Shown in pieces: positions 15,428 to 24,605 of a DNA stretch of 64,000 bases. Within the stretch, counting starts at the first letter, position 1; each line of letters begins with the position of its first letter. This DNA comes from Lentisphaera profundi (GTDB lineage Bacteria > Verrucomicrobiota > Lentisphaeria > Lentisphaerales > Lentisphaeraceae). The stretch covers positions 2,170,001 to 2,234,000 of the forward strand of contig NZ_CP117811.1 of the NCBI RefSeq assembly GCF_028728065.1, read 5' to 3'. Under the pieces are notes generated by a model. The model made no database searches. It was not told the origin of the DNA and was given only the letters and a program-made list of their open reading frames with translations. Position numbers and translations under genes: made by a program.

Positions 15428-16810
15428 TTAGACTAAAAGTTTTTTGATGACGTGAGCCTCCTCTACTCCCGTGAGACGATTATCTAAACCCTGAAAACGA
15501 ACCGTAAGTTTTTTGTGATTGATTCCCAATAAATGAAGCATAGTAGCATGTACGTCACGTACGTGAACAGCATCTTTCACTGGCTTATAGCCCAATTCAT
15601 CTGTTTCGCCATAAGTCATTCCACCCTTGATCCCACCACCACACATAAACAGCGACATGGCATTCATATGGTGATCGCGGCCGGCGTCACCCTTATTGGT
15701 CTGTGACATCGGTGTACGACCAAATTCACCCGCAAATACAATAAGGGTATCCTTTAGCATATCACGATCTTTTAAATCTTTAATTAAAGCGGCGGTGCCT
15801 TGATCCACTGCCTCGGCACAAATGGGCATATACTTGCGAATGCCATTATGATGATCCCAACCGCGATGGTAGAGTTGAATGAAGCGAACATCGCGCTCTG
15901 CCAGCTTTCTTGCCATCAAACAATTTGAGGCAAAAGAACCATCTCCGGGCTTACAACCATATAGGTCGAGAACATGCGAAGGTTCTTGAGACATATCCGC
16001 CAATTCTGGAATAGTTTTTTGCATCTTAAATGCCATATCGTATTGCTGCATACGCGTAGCAATTTCATCGTCATCCATATGACCTGATGAAAATTGATTC
16101 AGTTTATTGATAGTTTTTATCAACTGTCCCTGACGAATGCGATCAATTCCGGCTGGATTCTTGGCATAATGAACTGTATCACCCTTGGAATTGAATTTTA
16201 CTCCTTGATAAATACTATCCAAAAAGCCATTATTCCACAAGCGCGCATAAAGTGGCTGAGGACCGCGTCCTTTGACTGATTCAAGTACCACAAAGCCTGG
16301 TAAGCCTTCGGCATTATTACCCAAAGCATAATTAATCCAAGAACCCATACTTGGGCGACCATTGAGGAATGTCCCGGCATTGAGCATCGAAATAGCGGGG
16401 TCATGATTGATCTGCTCTGTGTAAGCAGATTTCACGATTGCTAAATCATCTGCGACAGTCGCAAGATGAGGAAATAACTCCGTCATTTCTAAACCCGACT
16501 GACCACATTTATTGAATTTAAATTGCGGCCCATAACACAAAATTTTCTTCTGATCCTGCAGCTGCGCTAATTGCTGACCCTTGAGAAAAGACGGAGGCAT
16601 AAGCTTGCCATCAAATTTTTTGAGAACTGGCTTATTATCAAAGGTTTCAAACTGAGAGAAGCCCCCTGACATGGTGAGAAAAATAACGCGTTTGGCTTTA
16701 GCTTGTTTCAGTAAAAAGCTCGGATCAGCTGTACCGCCTGCCATTAAAGGTGCGCTAATTACATTGGCTCCCGCTAAGCCAGTAAATTTAAGAAATTGAC
16801 GTCTATCCAT
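15428..16810 (-). CDS. DUF1501 domain-containing protein (sulfatase-like fold)
   Basis: 460 residues from the ATG at 16810, which has AAGGAG seven bases upstream. It begins with a twin-arginine type signal (MDRRQFLKFTGLAGANV), so it is probably exported folded. The rest is the DUF1501 domain, distantly related to alkaline phosphatase/sulfatase folds (FLTMSGGFSQFETFDNKP, VKSAYTEQINHDPA, FAGEFGRTPM, GRDHHMNAMSL). These proteins are massively expanded in planctomycetes and Lentisphaerota and nearly always follow a PSCyt1/DUF1549/DUF1553 gene, as here with a two-base gap. The biochemical role is not established. Confidence 0.92.
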   Translation of the reverse strand: MDRRQFLKFTGLAGANVISAPLMAGGTADPSFLLKQAKAKRVIFLTMSGGFSQFETFDNKPVLKKFDGKLMPPSFLKGQQLAQLQDQKKILCYGPQFKFNKCGQSGLEMTELFPHLATVADDLAIVKSAYTEQINHDPAISMLNAGTFLNGRPSMGSWINYALGNNAEGLPGFVVLESVKGRGPQPLYARLWNNGFLDSIYQGVKFNSKGDTVHYAKNPAGIDRIRQGQLIKTINKLNQFSSGHMDDDEIATRMQQYDMAFKMQKTIPELADMSQEPSHVLDLYGCKPGDGSFASNCLMARKLAERDVRFIQLYHRGWDHHNGIRKYMPICAEAVDQGTAALIKDLKDRDMLKDTLIVFAGEFGRTPMSQTNKGDAGRDHHMNAMSLFMCGGGIKGGMTYGETDELGYKPVKDAVHVRDVHATMLHLLGINHKKLTVRFQGLDNRLTGVEEAHVIKKLLV

Positions 16811-16812
16811 GA

Positions 16813-19158
16813 TTATCTCCTTACGATAAATTCGTGCATGTTCATAATACTTCTTGCCACCTGAGTCCAAGCAGCAAGTACCGCACCATTAAGCTTGGGG
16901 TCAACTTTTTTATTTCCTATTTTAAGTAATGCCTGAGCCTGTTCGGGACTCATTTGAAAAAACTTAAGTTGCTGCTGATAAAACTCTTTGAGAGTTTCTA
17001 GTTCCTGCTCATCGACCTTGCGACTCAGGGCATTTATATAGAGCCAGTTAAGTTTCTCGTCAATACTCTGCCCACCCTCTTTGATTAAACGTTGCCCAAG
17101 AATTTTTGCGGCCTCCACAAAAGTGGGATCATTGAGTAAAGTCAAAGCTTGTAATGGAGTATTCGACGCCGTCCTAGAACACATTGAGATTTCGCGATTA
17201 GGAACATCAAAACTCCTCAAAAATGGATGTAAAAAAGTACGTTGAAAATGCATGTAAACTGCCTTGCGATATTGATCGTCACCCTTTTCAGATCGATACC
17301 TAAAAGGATTAAAATTCATCGAGCTATAATAACCATCTGGTTGGTAGGGCATGACGTTGCGACCTCCCATTTTCGTATTGAGTAAGTCACTCACTTGTAA
17401 ACTTGCATCGCGAATGAATTCACCATCTAAACGAAGGATCGACTGTCGCGCCAGATAACGATTATAAGGATCTTCAGTTTTCATCTTTTCAGTTCTTTCC
17501 GTTGATAGACGGTAGGTCTCGCTCATCACAATAAGCTTAATCAATTTTTTGATATCCCAATCTGAGGCAAAATGAGTCGCCAAGTAATCGAGTAATTCAG
17601 GATTGATGGGGAACTCACCTTGTGAACCCAAATCCTGTGTATGCCCAGATATCCCTTTACCGAAATAGAGCTCCCAAACACGATTGATAAAGGCCCTCGC
17701 CGCCATCGGATTCGCATCTGAACAAAGCCAGTTAGCTAAATCGAGACGAGTCGCCCGTCCCTCTTTAGTAATTTGTTTCAAAAAATGTGGTACTGCCGGT
17801 TGAACAACTTCACCTGAAGTATCCATCCAATTTCCTCGTGGAAATATACGTGTGATACGTGGTTTCTGAGTCTCGGTAATCACGCAAATCCTGGCTTGAG
17901 ATTTCAATTGATTAAAGCTCTTTGCCGCTTCTTTATATTCATTGGATTTTTTCTTTTTTGCGAATTTAGCAAGTTCTTGCTCCGCTATTTTATACTCGCG
18001 CTCAAGATCTTTATTTGGAAAGATCATCATCTCTGGAGCAAACTTATTATTATTGCCTCCTTTATAGACTCCCTCCTGCTTGATATCAGCAAAAAAAGCT
18101 GCCATTGAATAAAAGTCTTTAGCAGAGAATTCGTCATACTTATGATCATGACATTCCGCGCATTCTAAAGTTGAGCCCAGCCACACACTAGAAAGGTTAC
18201 TGACTCGATCTGCTGCGTACTTCGCTAAATACTCTCCTGCTTGTGCGCCACCTTCCTTGGTCACTTTATTAAAGCGATTATAAGCCGTGGCAATAATTTG
18301 TTCTTGACTTGGCTTAGGCAATAAGTCTCCCGCTAACTGCTCTCGGGTAAACTGATCAAAAGGCATATTATTATTGAAGGCCTTAATCACATAATCGCGA
18401 TAGGGAGTGGAGCGCAATTCTTGGTCACCGTGAAAGCCCACTGAACTTGAATAACGCACCAAATCAAACCAATGCACAGCTAGGCGTTCACCATAGGCTG
18501 GTGAAGCTAAAAATTGATCAACTAAATCCCCCCATGCATCAGGAGATTGATCTTTTTGAAAAGATTCGAGTTCTGCAGGACTAGGTAGCATGCCTCGTAA
18601 ATCTAAACTCAGGCGACGAATAAGAATATTTTTCTTTTCTCGCTTATTGCGCTCAGTAAAACCTTTTTCTTTTAATTTCGCTAAGACTAATTTATCTATA
18701 TGTGCTGAACTAAGATCACTTATATCATAATCCAGAGCTTCATACGCCCAGTGATCCTCATATTCCGCGCCCTGCTCAATCCATTTTTTGATTAAAGCCT
18801 TATCCTGCTTACTGAGGCTATTATGAAAATCTCTGGGTGGCATCACATCATCTTCGTCATCAGATATAATCCTTTCCCAGATTAAAGACTCAGTGGGTTT
18901 CCCCGGTATTATACCCGGATCCTCAATTTTCTTTTTACCTGATTTTGAGGTGTAATGACGTTCATTTGTTGCGGCTTCAAATGAATGTAACTGCAAATGC
19001 GCTTTGGCTTCATGCTTATCGGGACCATGGCAATTAAAACAAGTATTCGAAAAAATCGGACGAATATGTTCATTATAAGAAATCTTTTCTGGCAAAGGCG
19101 ATTGCGCAAAAGTACTGAGGCTAAATAAACTAAGGATTAGAGATCTTCTTAGAGGCAT
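16813..19158 (-). CDS. PSCyt1/DUF1549/DUF1553 secreted cytochrome-like protein
   Basis: 781 residues with a Sec signal (about 1-19). A haem c motif CFNCH (C40, C43, H44) marks the PSCyt1 domain, followed by DUF1549/PSCyt2 (about 150-350, with AECHDHKYD) and DUF1553/PSD1 (about 480-740, with ANWLCSDANPMAARAFINR and the SNTPLQALTLLND motif). The layout and length are standard for the family, which is a hallmark of the PVC group. It should sit in the periplasm and is co-transcribed with the DUF1501 gene. Electron-transfer or oxidative roles are inferred only. Confidence 0.93.
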   Translation of the reverse strand: MPLRRSLILSLFSLSTFAQSPLPEKISYNEHIRPIFSNTCFNCHGPDKHEAKAHLQLHSFEAATNERHYTSKSGKKKIEDPGIIPGKPTESLIWERIISDDEDDVMPPRDFHNSLSKQDKALIKKWIEQGAEYEDHWAYEALDYDISDLSSAHIDKLVLAKLKEKGFTERNKREKKNILIRRLSLDLRGMLPSPAELESFQKDQSPDAWGDLVDQFLASPAYGERLAVHWFDLVRYSSSVGFHGDQELRSTPYRDYVIKAFNNNMPFDQFTREQLAGDLLPKPSQEQIIATAYNRFNKVTKEGGAQAGEYLAKYAADRVSNLSSVWLGSTLECAECHDHKYDEFSAKDFYSMAAFFADIKQEGVYKGGNNNKFAPEMMIFPNKDLEREYKIAEQELAKFAKKKKSNEYKEAAKSFNQLKSQARICVITETQKPRITRIFPRGNWMDTSGEVVQPAVPHFLKQITKEGRATRLDLANWLCSDANPMAARAFINRVWELYFGKGISGHTQDLGSQGEFPINPELLDYLATHFASDWDIKKLIKLIVMSETYRLSTERTEKMKTEDPYNRYLARQSILRLDGEFIRDASLQVSDLLNTKMGGRNVMPYQPDGYYSSMNFNPFRYRSEKGDDQYRKAVYMHFQRTFLHPFLRSFDVPNREISMCSRTASNTPLQALTLLNDPTFVEAAKILGQRLIKEGGQSIDEKLNWLYINALSRKVDEQELETLKEFYQQQLKFFQMSPEQAQALLKIGNKKVDPKLNGAVLAAWTQVARSIMNMHEFIVRR

Positions 19159-19474
19159 AGGAGCGTCCTTTTAAATTATCTTTACCCTACTTCCCAAGTC
19201 TTTTACTTTTTTCCCAAGCAATCAGAATTTTTTATAGATTTTTTCCTCACATCCTTAGATGTAAAAACAATTGCTCCTTTTGCCAAATACTTTTCCATGG
19301 TCAATGGTAGCCAATAAGTTTCACAGTATATTTATTCTCTGATAAGGGACAAAATAATAGCATCATGGGCGGCAGGATTCCTTCTTCTTCTTACGCAAAC
19401 CAAGTAAGTCCGTCCTTAGCCCTTTTCACTACTTATTTCATCTATGAGCATAAGCTGGAGTTATTAAAGAAATC
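19159..19474. other. intergenic, divergent promoter region
   Basis: About 315 bases between the PSCyt1 gene and the first small gene. It holds two copies of TTTTTCCCAAG-like words near 19185-19215 and, near 19366-19390, a version of the spacer motif seen after several downstream small genes (GGCAGGATTCCTTCTTC). No gene seen. Confidence 0.5.
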
Positions 19475-19846
19475 ATGAGTACCTCAGACCAAAAAATAAA
19501 CTTAATATTTGTATACAATGCTGATAGTGGAAAACTAAATACCATGTTTGACATTGCTCATAAAATATTTAGACCAGACACATATGAGTGCTCTCTATGC
19601 CTTCTTACTCATGAAATTTTTACCGAAAATAAATTATTAGCCTCTTTAAAGAATAATACTAAATTCAACATCGAGTTTTTACACAAAGACGAATTTCAAA
19701 ACAGATATAATATGGAATTCACTTATCCCGTGATTTTAGAAAAAAGAGATCACATTAAAATCCTTTTAGATCACAAACAAATTTCAGCAATAAATAATAT
19801 TAAAGATCTTATAGATATTTTGGAACAAAAATATAGTGCAGTATGA
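19475..19846 (+). CDS. conserved hypothetical protein with NADSG and CxLC motifs
   Basis: 123 residues, no signal peptide or membrane helix. The N-terminal pattern FVYNADSGKLNTMFDIAHKI followed by TYECSLCLLTH (a CxLC motif) belongs to a small uncharacterised soluble family that I have seen in several phyla; the rest is helical. I cannot give a function. The paired cysteines could be redox-active or bind metal. It is the first of an array of small same-strand genes with long, partly repeated spacers. Confidence 0.65.
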   Translation: MSTSDQKINLIFVYNADSGKLNTMFDIAHKIFRPDTYECSLCLLTHEIFTENKLLASLKNNTKFNIEFLHKDEFQNRYNMEFTYPVILEKRDHIKILLDHKQISAINNIKDLIDILEQKYSAV

Positions 19847-19866
19847 ACTGCAGAAGAATTCCTTTC
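19844..19866 (+). repeat. spacer motif, copy 1
   Basis: TGAACTGCAGAAGAATTCCT followed by TTC overlaps the stop codon of the preceding gene. It matches 20597-20619 and 22618-22640 with a consensus TGARCTGCAGAGGAATT then CTTCC. The copies recur after genes of this array; function unknown. Confidence 0.45.
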
Positions 19867-19922
19867 TTTCGTTCAAAAGCCACGTAAGCCTGTACTTAAA
19901 TGAAAATTAACTACGAATCAAC

Positions 19923-20144
19923 ATGAAAATAAATAGACTAGAACTGATGAAAGAAAATTTAATAGGCTACCTCCTTATTGCTGCTTTTAATATATTATCA
20001 CTCTTTGTCATTCTCCCCCTATCCTTAATGAGCTATTGGTTTTTTCCTATTTTAATCATAAGTATATTAATCTTGGAATTTATATTCTGGTACATAGTCC
20101 TGCCTAGAATTGTGATCTCACTCGATAAAAAAAGGAATCTCTAA
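19923..20144 (+). CDS. small membrane protein, 73 aa
   Basis: Two closely spaced hydrophobic segments (about residues 13-37 and 39-62) with a short basic C-terminus (SLDKKRNL), so a two-helix inner-membrane protein is likely. There is no strong Shine-Dalgarno; AATCAAC precedes the ATG. No family recognised. It lies 76 bases after the NADSG-type gene. Confidence 0.5.
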   Translation: MKINRLELMKENLIGYLLIAAFNILSLFVILPLSLMSYWFFPILIISILILEFIFWYIVLPRIVISLDKKRNL

Positions 20145-20193
20145 GCATGGGTGCTTCGGCTTCATCTAAAGTCACTATACTAGGAATCAAAAA

Positions 20194-20562
20194 ATGAAAT
20201 CAACATCGACATACTGGAATACATTGGCCGCGGAAAACTCTGATCAATGGCAAGAGATTGAAGGGTCTAAAGGAAACTTACATCAATTAACTATTGCAGA
20301 AGATTCTAAAACTGGGGATTACACACGATTAACTAAATTCAAAGCGGGCTACAACAGTAGCTTTTTTGGGTGTAAAGCACATGATTATCCAGAGGAAATA
20401 TTCATTATCAGTGGTCGATTATTTGATGAAGCCACTAACACATGGTTAGAGATGGGATCATACGCGAGTCGACCTCCTGGTGAGTTACATGGACCCTTTT
20501 ATGCCGAAGACGATGTGCTTGTACTCGAAATATCATACTTGAGCCAGTCTGTAAATGAATAA
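20194..20562 (+). CDS. cupin domain protein (ChrR-like)
   Basis: 122 residues forming a single cupin barrel. The motifs FKAGYNSSFFGCKAHDYPEEIFIISGRLFDE and SYASRPPGELHGPF match the ChrR-type cupin (metal-binding His/Glu in HDYPEE and the late His in LHGPF). Such domains occur as anti-sigma sensors or as small stand-alone enzymes. There is no sigma factor beside it. AGGAATC precedes the ATG. Confidence 0.75.
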   Translation: MKSTSTYWNTLAAENSDQWQEIEGSKGNLHQLTIAEDSKTGDYTRLTKFKAGYNSSFFGCKAHDYPEEIFIISGRLFDEATNTWLEMGSYASRPPGELHGPFYAEDDVLVLEISYLSQSVNE

Positions 20563-20596
20563 TATTGAAATTGACCAAATAATAAATAGCCTCTCA

Positions 20597-20619
20597 TGAG
20601 CTACAGAGAAATTTCTTCC
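20597..20619 (+). repeat. spacer motif, copy 2
   Basis: TGAGCTACAGAGAAATTTCT followed by TCC is the second copy of the motif at 19844 and 22618, here between the cupin gene and the next membrane protein gene. Confidence 0.4.
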
Positions 20620-20659
20620 CTCTCCTCGCAAATTTCGGTCTTATATTAAGGAAAGCTAT

Positions 20660-21199
20660 ATGGAATCCAACAATATCTATCACTACAAAAAAAACAGAAA
20701 ACAGCAGTCAAAAATATTCATTAACATGGCTGTTGCGTGCTTAATATATATAGCGGGTTTATATGGCTACGAACATTACCTAAACAAAACCGTACCCGAG
20801 AACACACGGAATATTTTCATCATCGCTTTTTCCATTTCTAGTGTAGTCCTCTTCTATGTAGCTTGGTGGCTTAGAGCACACCCTGCTAACTACGAGGCCA
20901 TTATAACTGTGGACCGTTTCATTGTTAAGTACCCTGATTCAACTCATTGGTCTTTTGACGTTAAAATTTCCGATATAAAAAGGTTCGAACATCGCAACAC
21001 ACTCTCTCATGCTGGTTCGGGTCAAGGAGCAAGTGGTATTCTTCTTCACGATGGGAATTTTCATGAGATCTGTATGAATTATGGTAACAGTATCAACAAA
21101 ATGTATGACGCCATACAATCCATAGATCCTAATATTACCTTCCCGAAAAAAGTAAATAAAAAAATCTCCGGACTAATCACTAAAGATTTCGATAATTAA
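20660..21199 (+). CDS. membrane protein with bacterial PH-like domain
   Basis: 179 residues with two transmembrane segments (about 21-36 and 49-69) followed by a soluble beta-rich part (IITVDRFIVKYPDSTHWSFDVKISDIKRFEHR) that has the look of a bacterial PH / YdbS-YcxB type domain. AAGGAAAG precedes the start. The same architecture recurs in the next gene. Role unknown; membrane-associated. Confidence 0.55.
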   Translation: MESNNIYHYKKNRKQQSKIFINMAVACLIYIAGLYGYEHYLNKTVPENTRNIFIIAFSISSVVLFYVAWWLRAHPANYEAIITVDRFIVKYPDSTHWSFDVKISDIKRFEHRNTLSHAGSGQGASGILLHDGNFHEICMNYGNSINKMYDAIQSIDPNITFPKKVNKKISGLITKDFDN

Positions 21200-21276
21200 A
21201 CCTAAAACACTAATCGATAGCAAAATTTTCGATGAGACTCAAGTTTTACTAAATCCTATCCTTATGCAGAATAAAA

Positions 21277-21771
21277 ATGAATCAATACATCATTAATCCC
21301 AAAGAATATAAAAAAGATAAAGTCTACCTTGGATGCATGGTTATTTTTTGGCTTATCTGGGCACCTGCGACCATGATTGTTTGTTACCTCGCAATTTCAA
21401 AAAAAGAGCTATTCTTTTTCCTTTGGCTCATTTTTGGATTTATCGGTTTCTTCGGTATCCCCTATGCGATATACAGTAGAAATCGCATTCAAAAAATAAT
21501 AATTGAGAGTGAAAAAATTCACTTTCATGGCACAGGAGTTCTTCCGAACTCAAAGATATCAATAAATCATCAATCTATAAGAATGTTAACTCTAGAGCAT
21601 TATGATGATGAGTCTGTATTTTCACTTAATGTACAATCTAACAAAAGTCCAAAACGTATCATGTTAGCCAGTATGGTACACCCCGATCATAAAGCTAAAA
21701 TATATAATGAACTAAAATCCTTTTTCTCTAGTCATGGAATTGAATGCGAATATATAAACCACAAAACCTAA
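21277..21771 (+). CDS. membrane protein with PH-like domain
   Basis: 164 residues: two hydrophobic segments (about 17-38 and 45-64) followed by a beta-rich soluble domain (KIIIESEKIHFHGTGVLPNS ... INHQSIRMLTLEHYDD). The layout parallels the protein at 20660, though the sequences differ, so they may be diverged relatives. No strong RBS. Function unknown. Confidence 0.5.
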   Translation: MNQYIINPKEYKKDKVYLGCMVIFWLIWAPATMIVCYLAISKKELFFFLWLIFGFIGFFGIPYAIYSRNRIQKIIIESEKIHFHGTGVLPNSKISINHQSIRMLTLEHYDDESVFSLNVQSNKSPKRIMLASMVHPDHKAKIYNELKSFFSSHGIECEYINHKT

Positions 21772-21833
21772 GAAATAAGAGAGTAACATACGCGTCATGA
21801 ATACACCTAATCCCGAACTTTATTTGGTCATAA

Positions 21834-22148
21834 ATGAATAATATTAAATCTAAAGTCGTCATAGCACTGATTATCATATCGGGAAGCCTTGTGGGCAATG
21901 TCTCTATTTATTATGATATAATCTTTATTTCTGGATTTATATTTTTAATTGGAATCGTTACATACTTCATGAAAAAAGCTGAAAAAATCGTTTCGGAGAC
22001 GGTAGCAGAGGGCACAATAGAAGAGCTCAATCAGTGTTTAAAAGAAATAGAGAACTCTGAAGATTTCGACAAAAAAACTAAAAATAATCTCATTAAAGAA
22101 ATCAAACAAAAAATTGCCGCCAAACACAATACAAAGGATCTGACTTGA
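21834..22148 (+). CDS. small membrane protein with charged helical tail
   Basis: 104 residues: two hydrophobic segments (about 8-24 and 27-45) then a charged helix (ETVAEGTIEELNQCLKEIEN ... LIKEIKQKIAAKH), probably a coiled coil in the cytoplasm. No clear Shine-Dalgarno precedes the ATG. No family recognised. Confidence 0.5.
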   Translation: MNNIKSKVVIALIIISGSLVGNVSIYYDIIFISGFIFLIGIVTYFMKKAEKIVSETVAEGTIEELNQCLKEIENSEDFDKKTKNNLIKEIKQKIAAKHNTKDLT

Positions 22149-22196
22149 GATTTTTTCCTCGAATTAAATTCGACTAATCTCGATTCTTAGAATCTA

Positions 22197-22603
22197 ATGA
22201 AAAAACAAAACCACGCAAGCCAACACTTAGGCATGAAGTCGACCCCATACTGCGAAAGCACCGAAATAAAATTGGACGACGATTTGTAATCCTATCAGGT
22301 TTTGCTTATTTCATAGTGGGTCTTATGGATATTGCATTTATACCAATTCTCATAGAATCATCGAACAGAGCTGATAAAGAGGATTTAATTTCCAACCTCA
22401 TTTTTTTCCCATTAATTACTCTCATTCCCAAGGTACTTCTCTACAAAAAAGTAAAGAATATCAGATCTAACTTTGGACGTAAACATGATGAGATAAATGA
22501 AATCGGACTGAGTAAAGACTCAAGCGATTATATACCAGTCTTATTCTTTTCAGGTGGCGTTATTTTTATGATAAGTATTTGGGTTCTATTTGTGCCCACT
22601 TAA
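22197..22603 (+). pseudogene. membrane protein gene with a frameshift in an A-run after the start
   Basis: The frame that ends at 22603 is open back to 22178 but has no ATG until 22316, where it would begin in the middle of a hydrophobic helix. One base off-frame, ATG at 22197 is followed by six A. Adding one A joins the two: MKKTKPRKPTLRHEVDPILR, then GRRFVILSGFAYFIVGLM and the rest, a natural basic N-terminus and first helix. The full protein would be about 136 residues with about three membrane segments. It is either a disabled gene, a slippage-dependent gene or a sequence error. If the shift is real, only the part from 22316 could be made alone. Confidence 0.6.
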
Positions 22604-22617
22604 ATAAAAGCAAAGCA

Positions 22618-22640
22618 TGAGCTGCAGAGGAATTACTTCC
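22618..22640 (+). repeat. spacer motif, copy 3
   Basis: TGAGCTGCAGAGGAATTACT followed by TCC is the best copy of the motif, 15 bases after the stop of the frameshifted gene. The following 237 bases to 22877 hold no gene that I can support. Confidence 0.45.
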
Positions 22641-22877
22641 TGAGTCTAATAATCCAGTATCACTCTCTGTATTAAGTCACTACTTTCTTTGAATCCAAGA
22701 GCCTAAGTCAGGTTCTCTGCCCTCTTATCACTATCTATCCACAACTCTTAATAAGAGAGCCTCTAAGATCTGCTATCATTCAATAATCATCGCTACTTCA
22801 GTAATAATCAAAATAATATCAATCCGCTCCACTAGCCTTACTCTTGCCGTTAGCATATAATCAATAAGGAAAAACTA

Positions 22878-23117
22878 ATGGCTTTAATTATAGTAATATT
22901 AGTACTTATTCTTGGTCTCAATATATTAATTGGTGGTATCAAAGGTTTAATAAGAAGTCAAAACTCTAAATCTTGGCCGCATCTAGATGTAGAAATAATA
23001 AAATCTGAAGTTAAAGAAACCCCTCCAACCAGACATAATAAATTACCTACTTATGAACCTGATATAGAATTCCAATTTGAATACCATACTAGAGGACGCA
23101 TGGGATGTATACGGTGA
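22878..23117 (+). pseudogene. truncated DUF3592-type membrane protein
   Basis: The first 60-70 codons show the DUF3592 layout: one N-terminal helix (MALIIVILVLILGLNILIGG), then SWPHLDVEIIKSEVKE and YEPDIEFQFEYHTRG. In the family this is followed by YxGxxI and a second helix, but here the frame runs into unrelated sequence and stops at 23117. The start has AAGGAAAAAC upstream. A fragment, or a very short variant. Confidence 0.6.
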
Positions 23118-23223
23118 AATGATGCCTGACTTTCATTCTGTCCCAAGTGCTTTAGTGGGGCAAGCGTATGAAAAATCTGTCGATGGCTTCATTACTGGCC
23201 AAGTCCTCGTCGTTGATGCATAA
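23089..23223 (+). pseudogene. probable 3' relic of a short-chain dehydrogenase gene
   Basis: In a different frame from the DUF3592 fragment, codons from 23089 read EDAWDVYGEMMPDFHSVPSA then GQAYEKSVDGFITGQVLVVD, with a stop at 23221. FITGQVLVVD is the typical C-terminal end of SDR enzymes (TGQVLxVDGG). No upstream SDR part is present, so this appears to be a fragment joined to the DUF3592 remnant. The family assignment is tentative. Confidence 0.4.
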
Positions 23224-23269
23224 ATCATTTTTAAATCCGATCACCTATATAAAGCAACTGGAGGCTACG

Positions 23270-23335
23270 CTTACGAGAAATTGCCATTCCTCGACCAAAC
23301 GACTAAGGGTCTCTTTGCTACTCTCTAGGAGTAAT
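23270..23335. repeat. degenerate copy of the 8627-type repeat
   Basis: TTACGAGAAATTGCC, CGACCAAACGACTAAGGGTC and GAGTAATCAT follow the order of blocks in the partial copy near 10510-10556 (GACCAGGCGACTAAGAGGCT ... GGTAATCGTG). The core palindrome is lost. The rest of the 23224-23427 gap shows nothing else. Confidence 0.35.
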
Positions 23336-23427
23336 CATCTAAAACTAAAGCATTTGTATCTAAGAAATTGTTGTAAGATTCTTTTCTTTTTATATGAGCC
23401 GAGATATATTTAGCAAAAGGATATTAT

Positions 23428-24600
23428 ATGCGCTTATTTTTATTATTGTTTTTTCCCCTCTCGCTCTTTGCTGAAATTGTTTTGACTTCTCAAAAAACAC
23501 GAATTTATGCGCTGAATGGCACTATCATCAAAACTATAGAGAAGAATACTAAGCTCAATGTTTCAGTATTAGAAAAAGACAAGAAGTACTTTCAAATTGG
23601 CAATACCCAAAACCTCATCCTTGCTGCTCATACGCTGGGCTTTGAGCAAATGCTTAACCAATCAGAGAAAGATAAACTCGAGCTAGAGAATGCCTTTAAA
23701 AGTCGCCAACGAGAACTGCTAAGACTCCAATCGGAATTTAAGACTATGGAGATTCAGATTCTTGAGACGGAGCGAGATACAGCTTTATCCTACCAATCGA
23801 GTTCTTATAGCCGTACCGGAGGGCGATACACCTACTCATACACGCGTTTAATTTCTCAGAGTAAAGCAAGGAAATTAATCGAAGTTCTCATGTTTGAGAA
23901 GGATAAGCTTAAGCAAGAAAAAATTAAGCTTTTTAAAGAATCAATGAATTTGAGTGCTGCCTTAAGTCAAAATCAGCTCAATGTTGAACAACTCAGTAAA
24001 ATTTTCACTGGAAAGGATAAAAATCATAGCAAGTTTATCATCACCAAAAAAAATGCTGCGGTCTTTTCTGGAAGCCAAGTTTTCACTCACCTGAAATATG
24101 GCGAATTACTAACAGCAAGACAACACCCGCAGCATAAAGATTTTCATCAAGTTATTTTGAATAAGAAAATCTATACCATAGCTTCCAGTGATCTTGCCAA
24201 TATCCAAGGCTTAAAGCTTGATTACAATAAGCGAATCACTTCAAACCTTAGCGCCATTGAGTTTCAAAAAACACTTGTAAAGGATCTTCAAACATCAATT
24301 ATCTTACTGCAGTCAGTGATTCGTCAATTAGCGGTTGATAAAGCCGTCTCTGGGTATGTAAAAGTGAAAAACATGACGATTCAGATTGATCCACAAACTG
24401 TACTGGTCATCAACAATCAAAACGGAAGTTCTGTCTATGTTCATAATAATCGTGCTAAGGACGTTATTGAAGAGTGGCTTATACGCCTCGATGTAAAGAA
24501 ACTAGATTTGAAATCAACTGAAGCTAATATGCTTATACGTCAAAAAAATGATGTTGATTTACGCCAAGAGCAATCAAATATCTTGGCTTTATTACAATAG
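23428..24600 (+). CDS. secreted coiled-coil protein, unknown function
   Basis: 390 residues with a Sec signal (MRLFLLLFFPLSLFAEI). A small beta-rich segment follows (TRIYALNGTIIKTIEKNTKL, SH3b-like in spacing), then a long coiled coil (about 75-190) interrupted by an STY/G-rich loop (SYQSSSYSRTGGRYTYSY), then a second segment of similar beta type (about 205-255) and more helix. AAAAGGATATT precedes the start. Probably periplasmic; no family recognised. Convergent with the PP2C gene. Confidence 0.65.
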   Translation: MRLFLLLFFPLSLFAEIVLTSQKTRIYALNGTIIKTIEKNTKLNVSVLEKDKKYFQIGNTQNLILAAHTLGFEQMLNQSEKDKLELENAFKSRQRELLRLQSEFKTMEIQILETERDTALSYQSSSYSRTGGRYTYSYTRLISQSKARKLIEVLMFEKDKLKQEKIKLFKESMNLSAALSQNQLNVEQLSKIFTGKDKNHSKFIITKKNAAVFSGSQVFTHLKYGELLTARQHPQHKDFHQVILNKKIYTIASSDLANIQGLKLDYNKRITSNLSAIEFQKTLVKDLQTSIILLQSVIRQLAVDKAVSGYVKVKNMTIQIDPQTVLVINNQNGSSVYVHNNRAKDVIEEWLIRLDVKKLDLKSTEANMLIRQKNDVDLRQEQSNILALLQ

Positions 24601-24605
24601 CTTTA

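Noticed and set aside
19475-23117. An integron cassette array with attC sites
   Set aside because: The spacers vary greatly in length and I found no convincing RYYYAAC/GTTRRRY pairs, and no integrase is in the window. The recurring motif is short.
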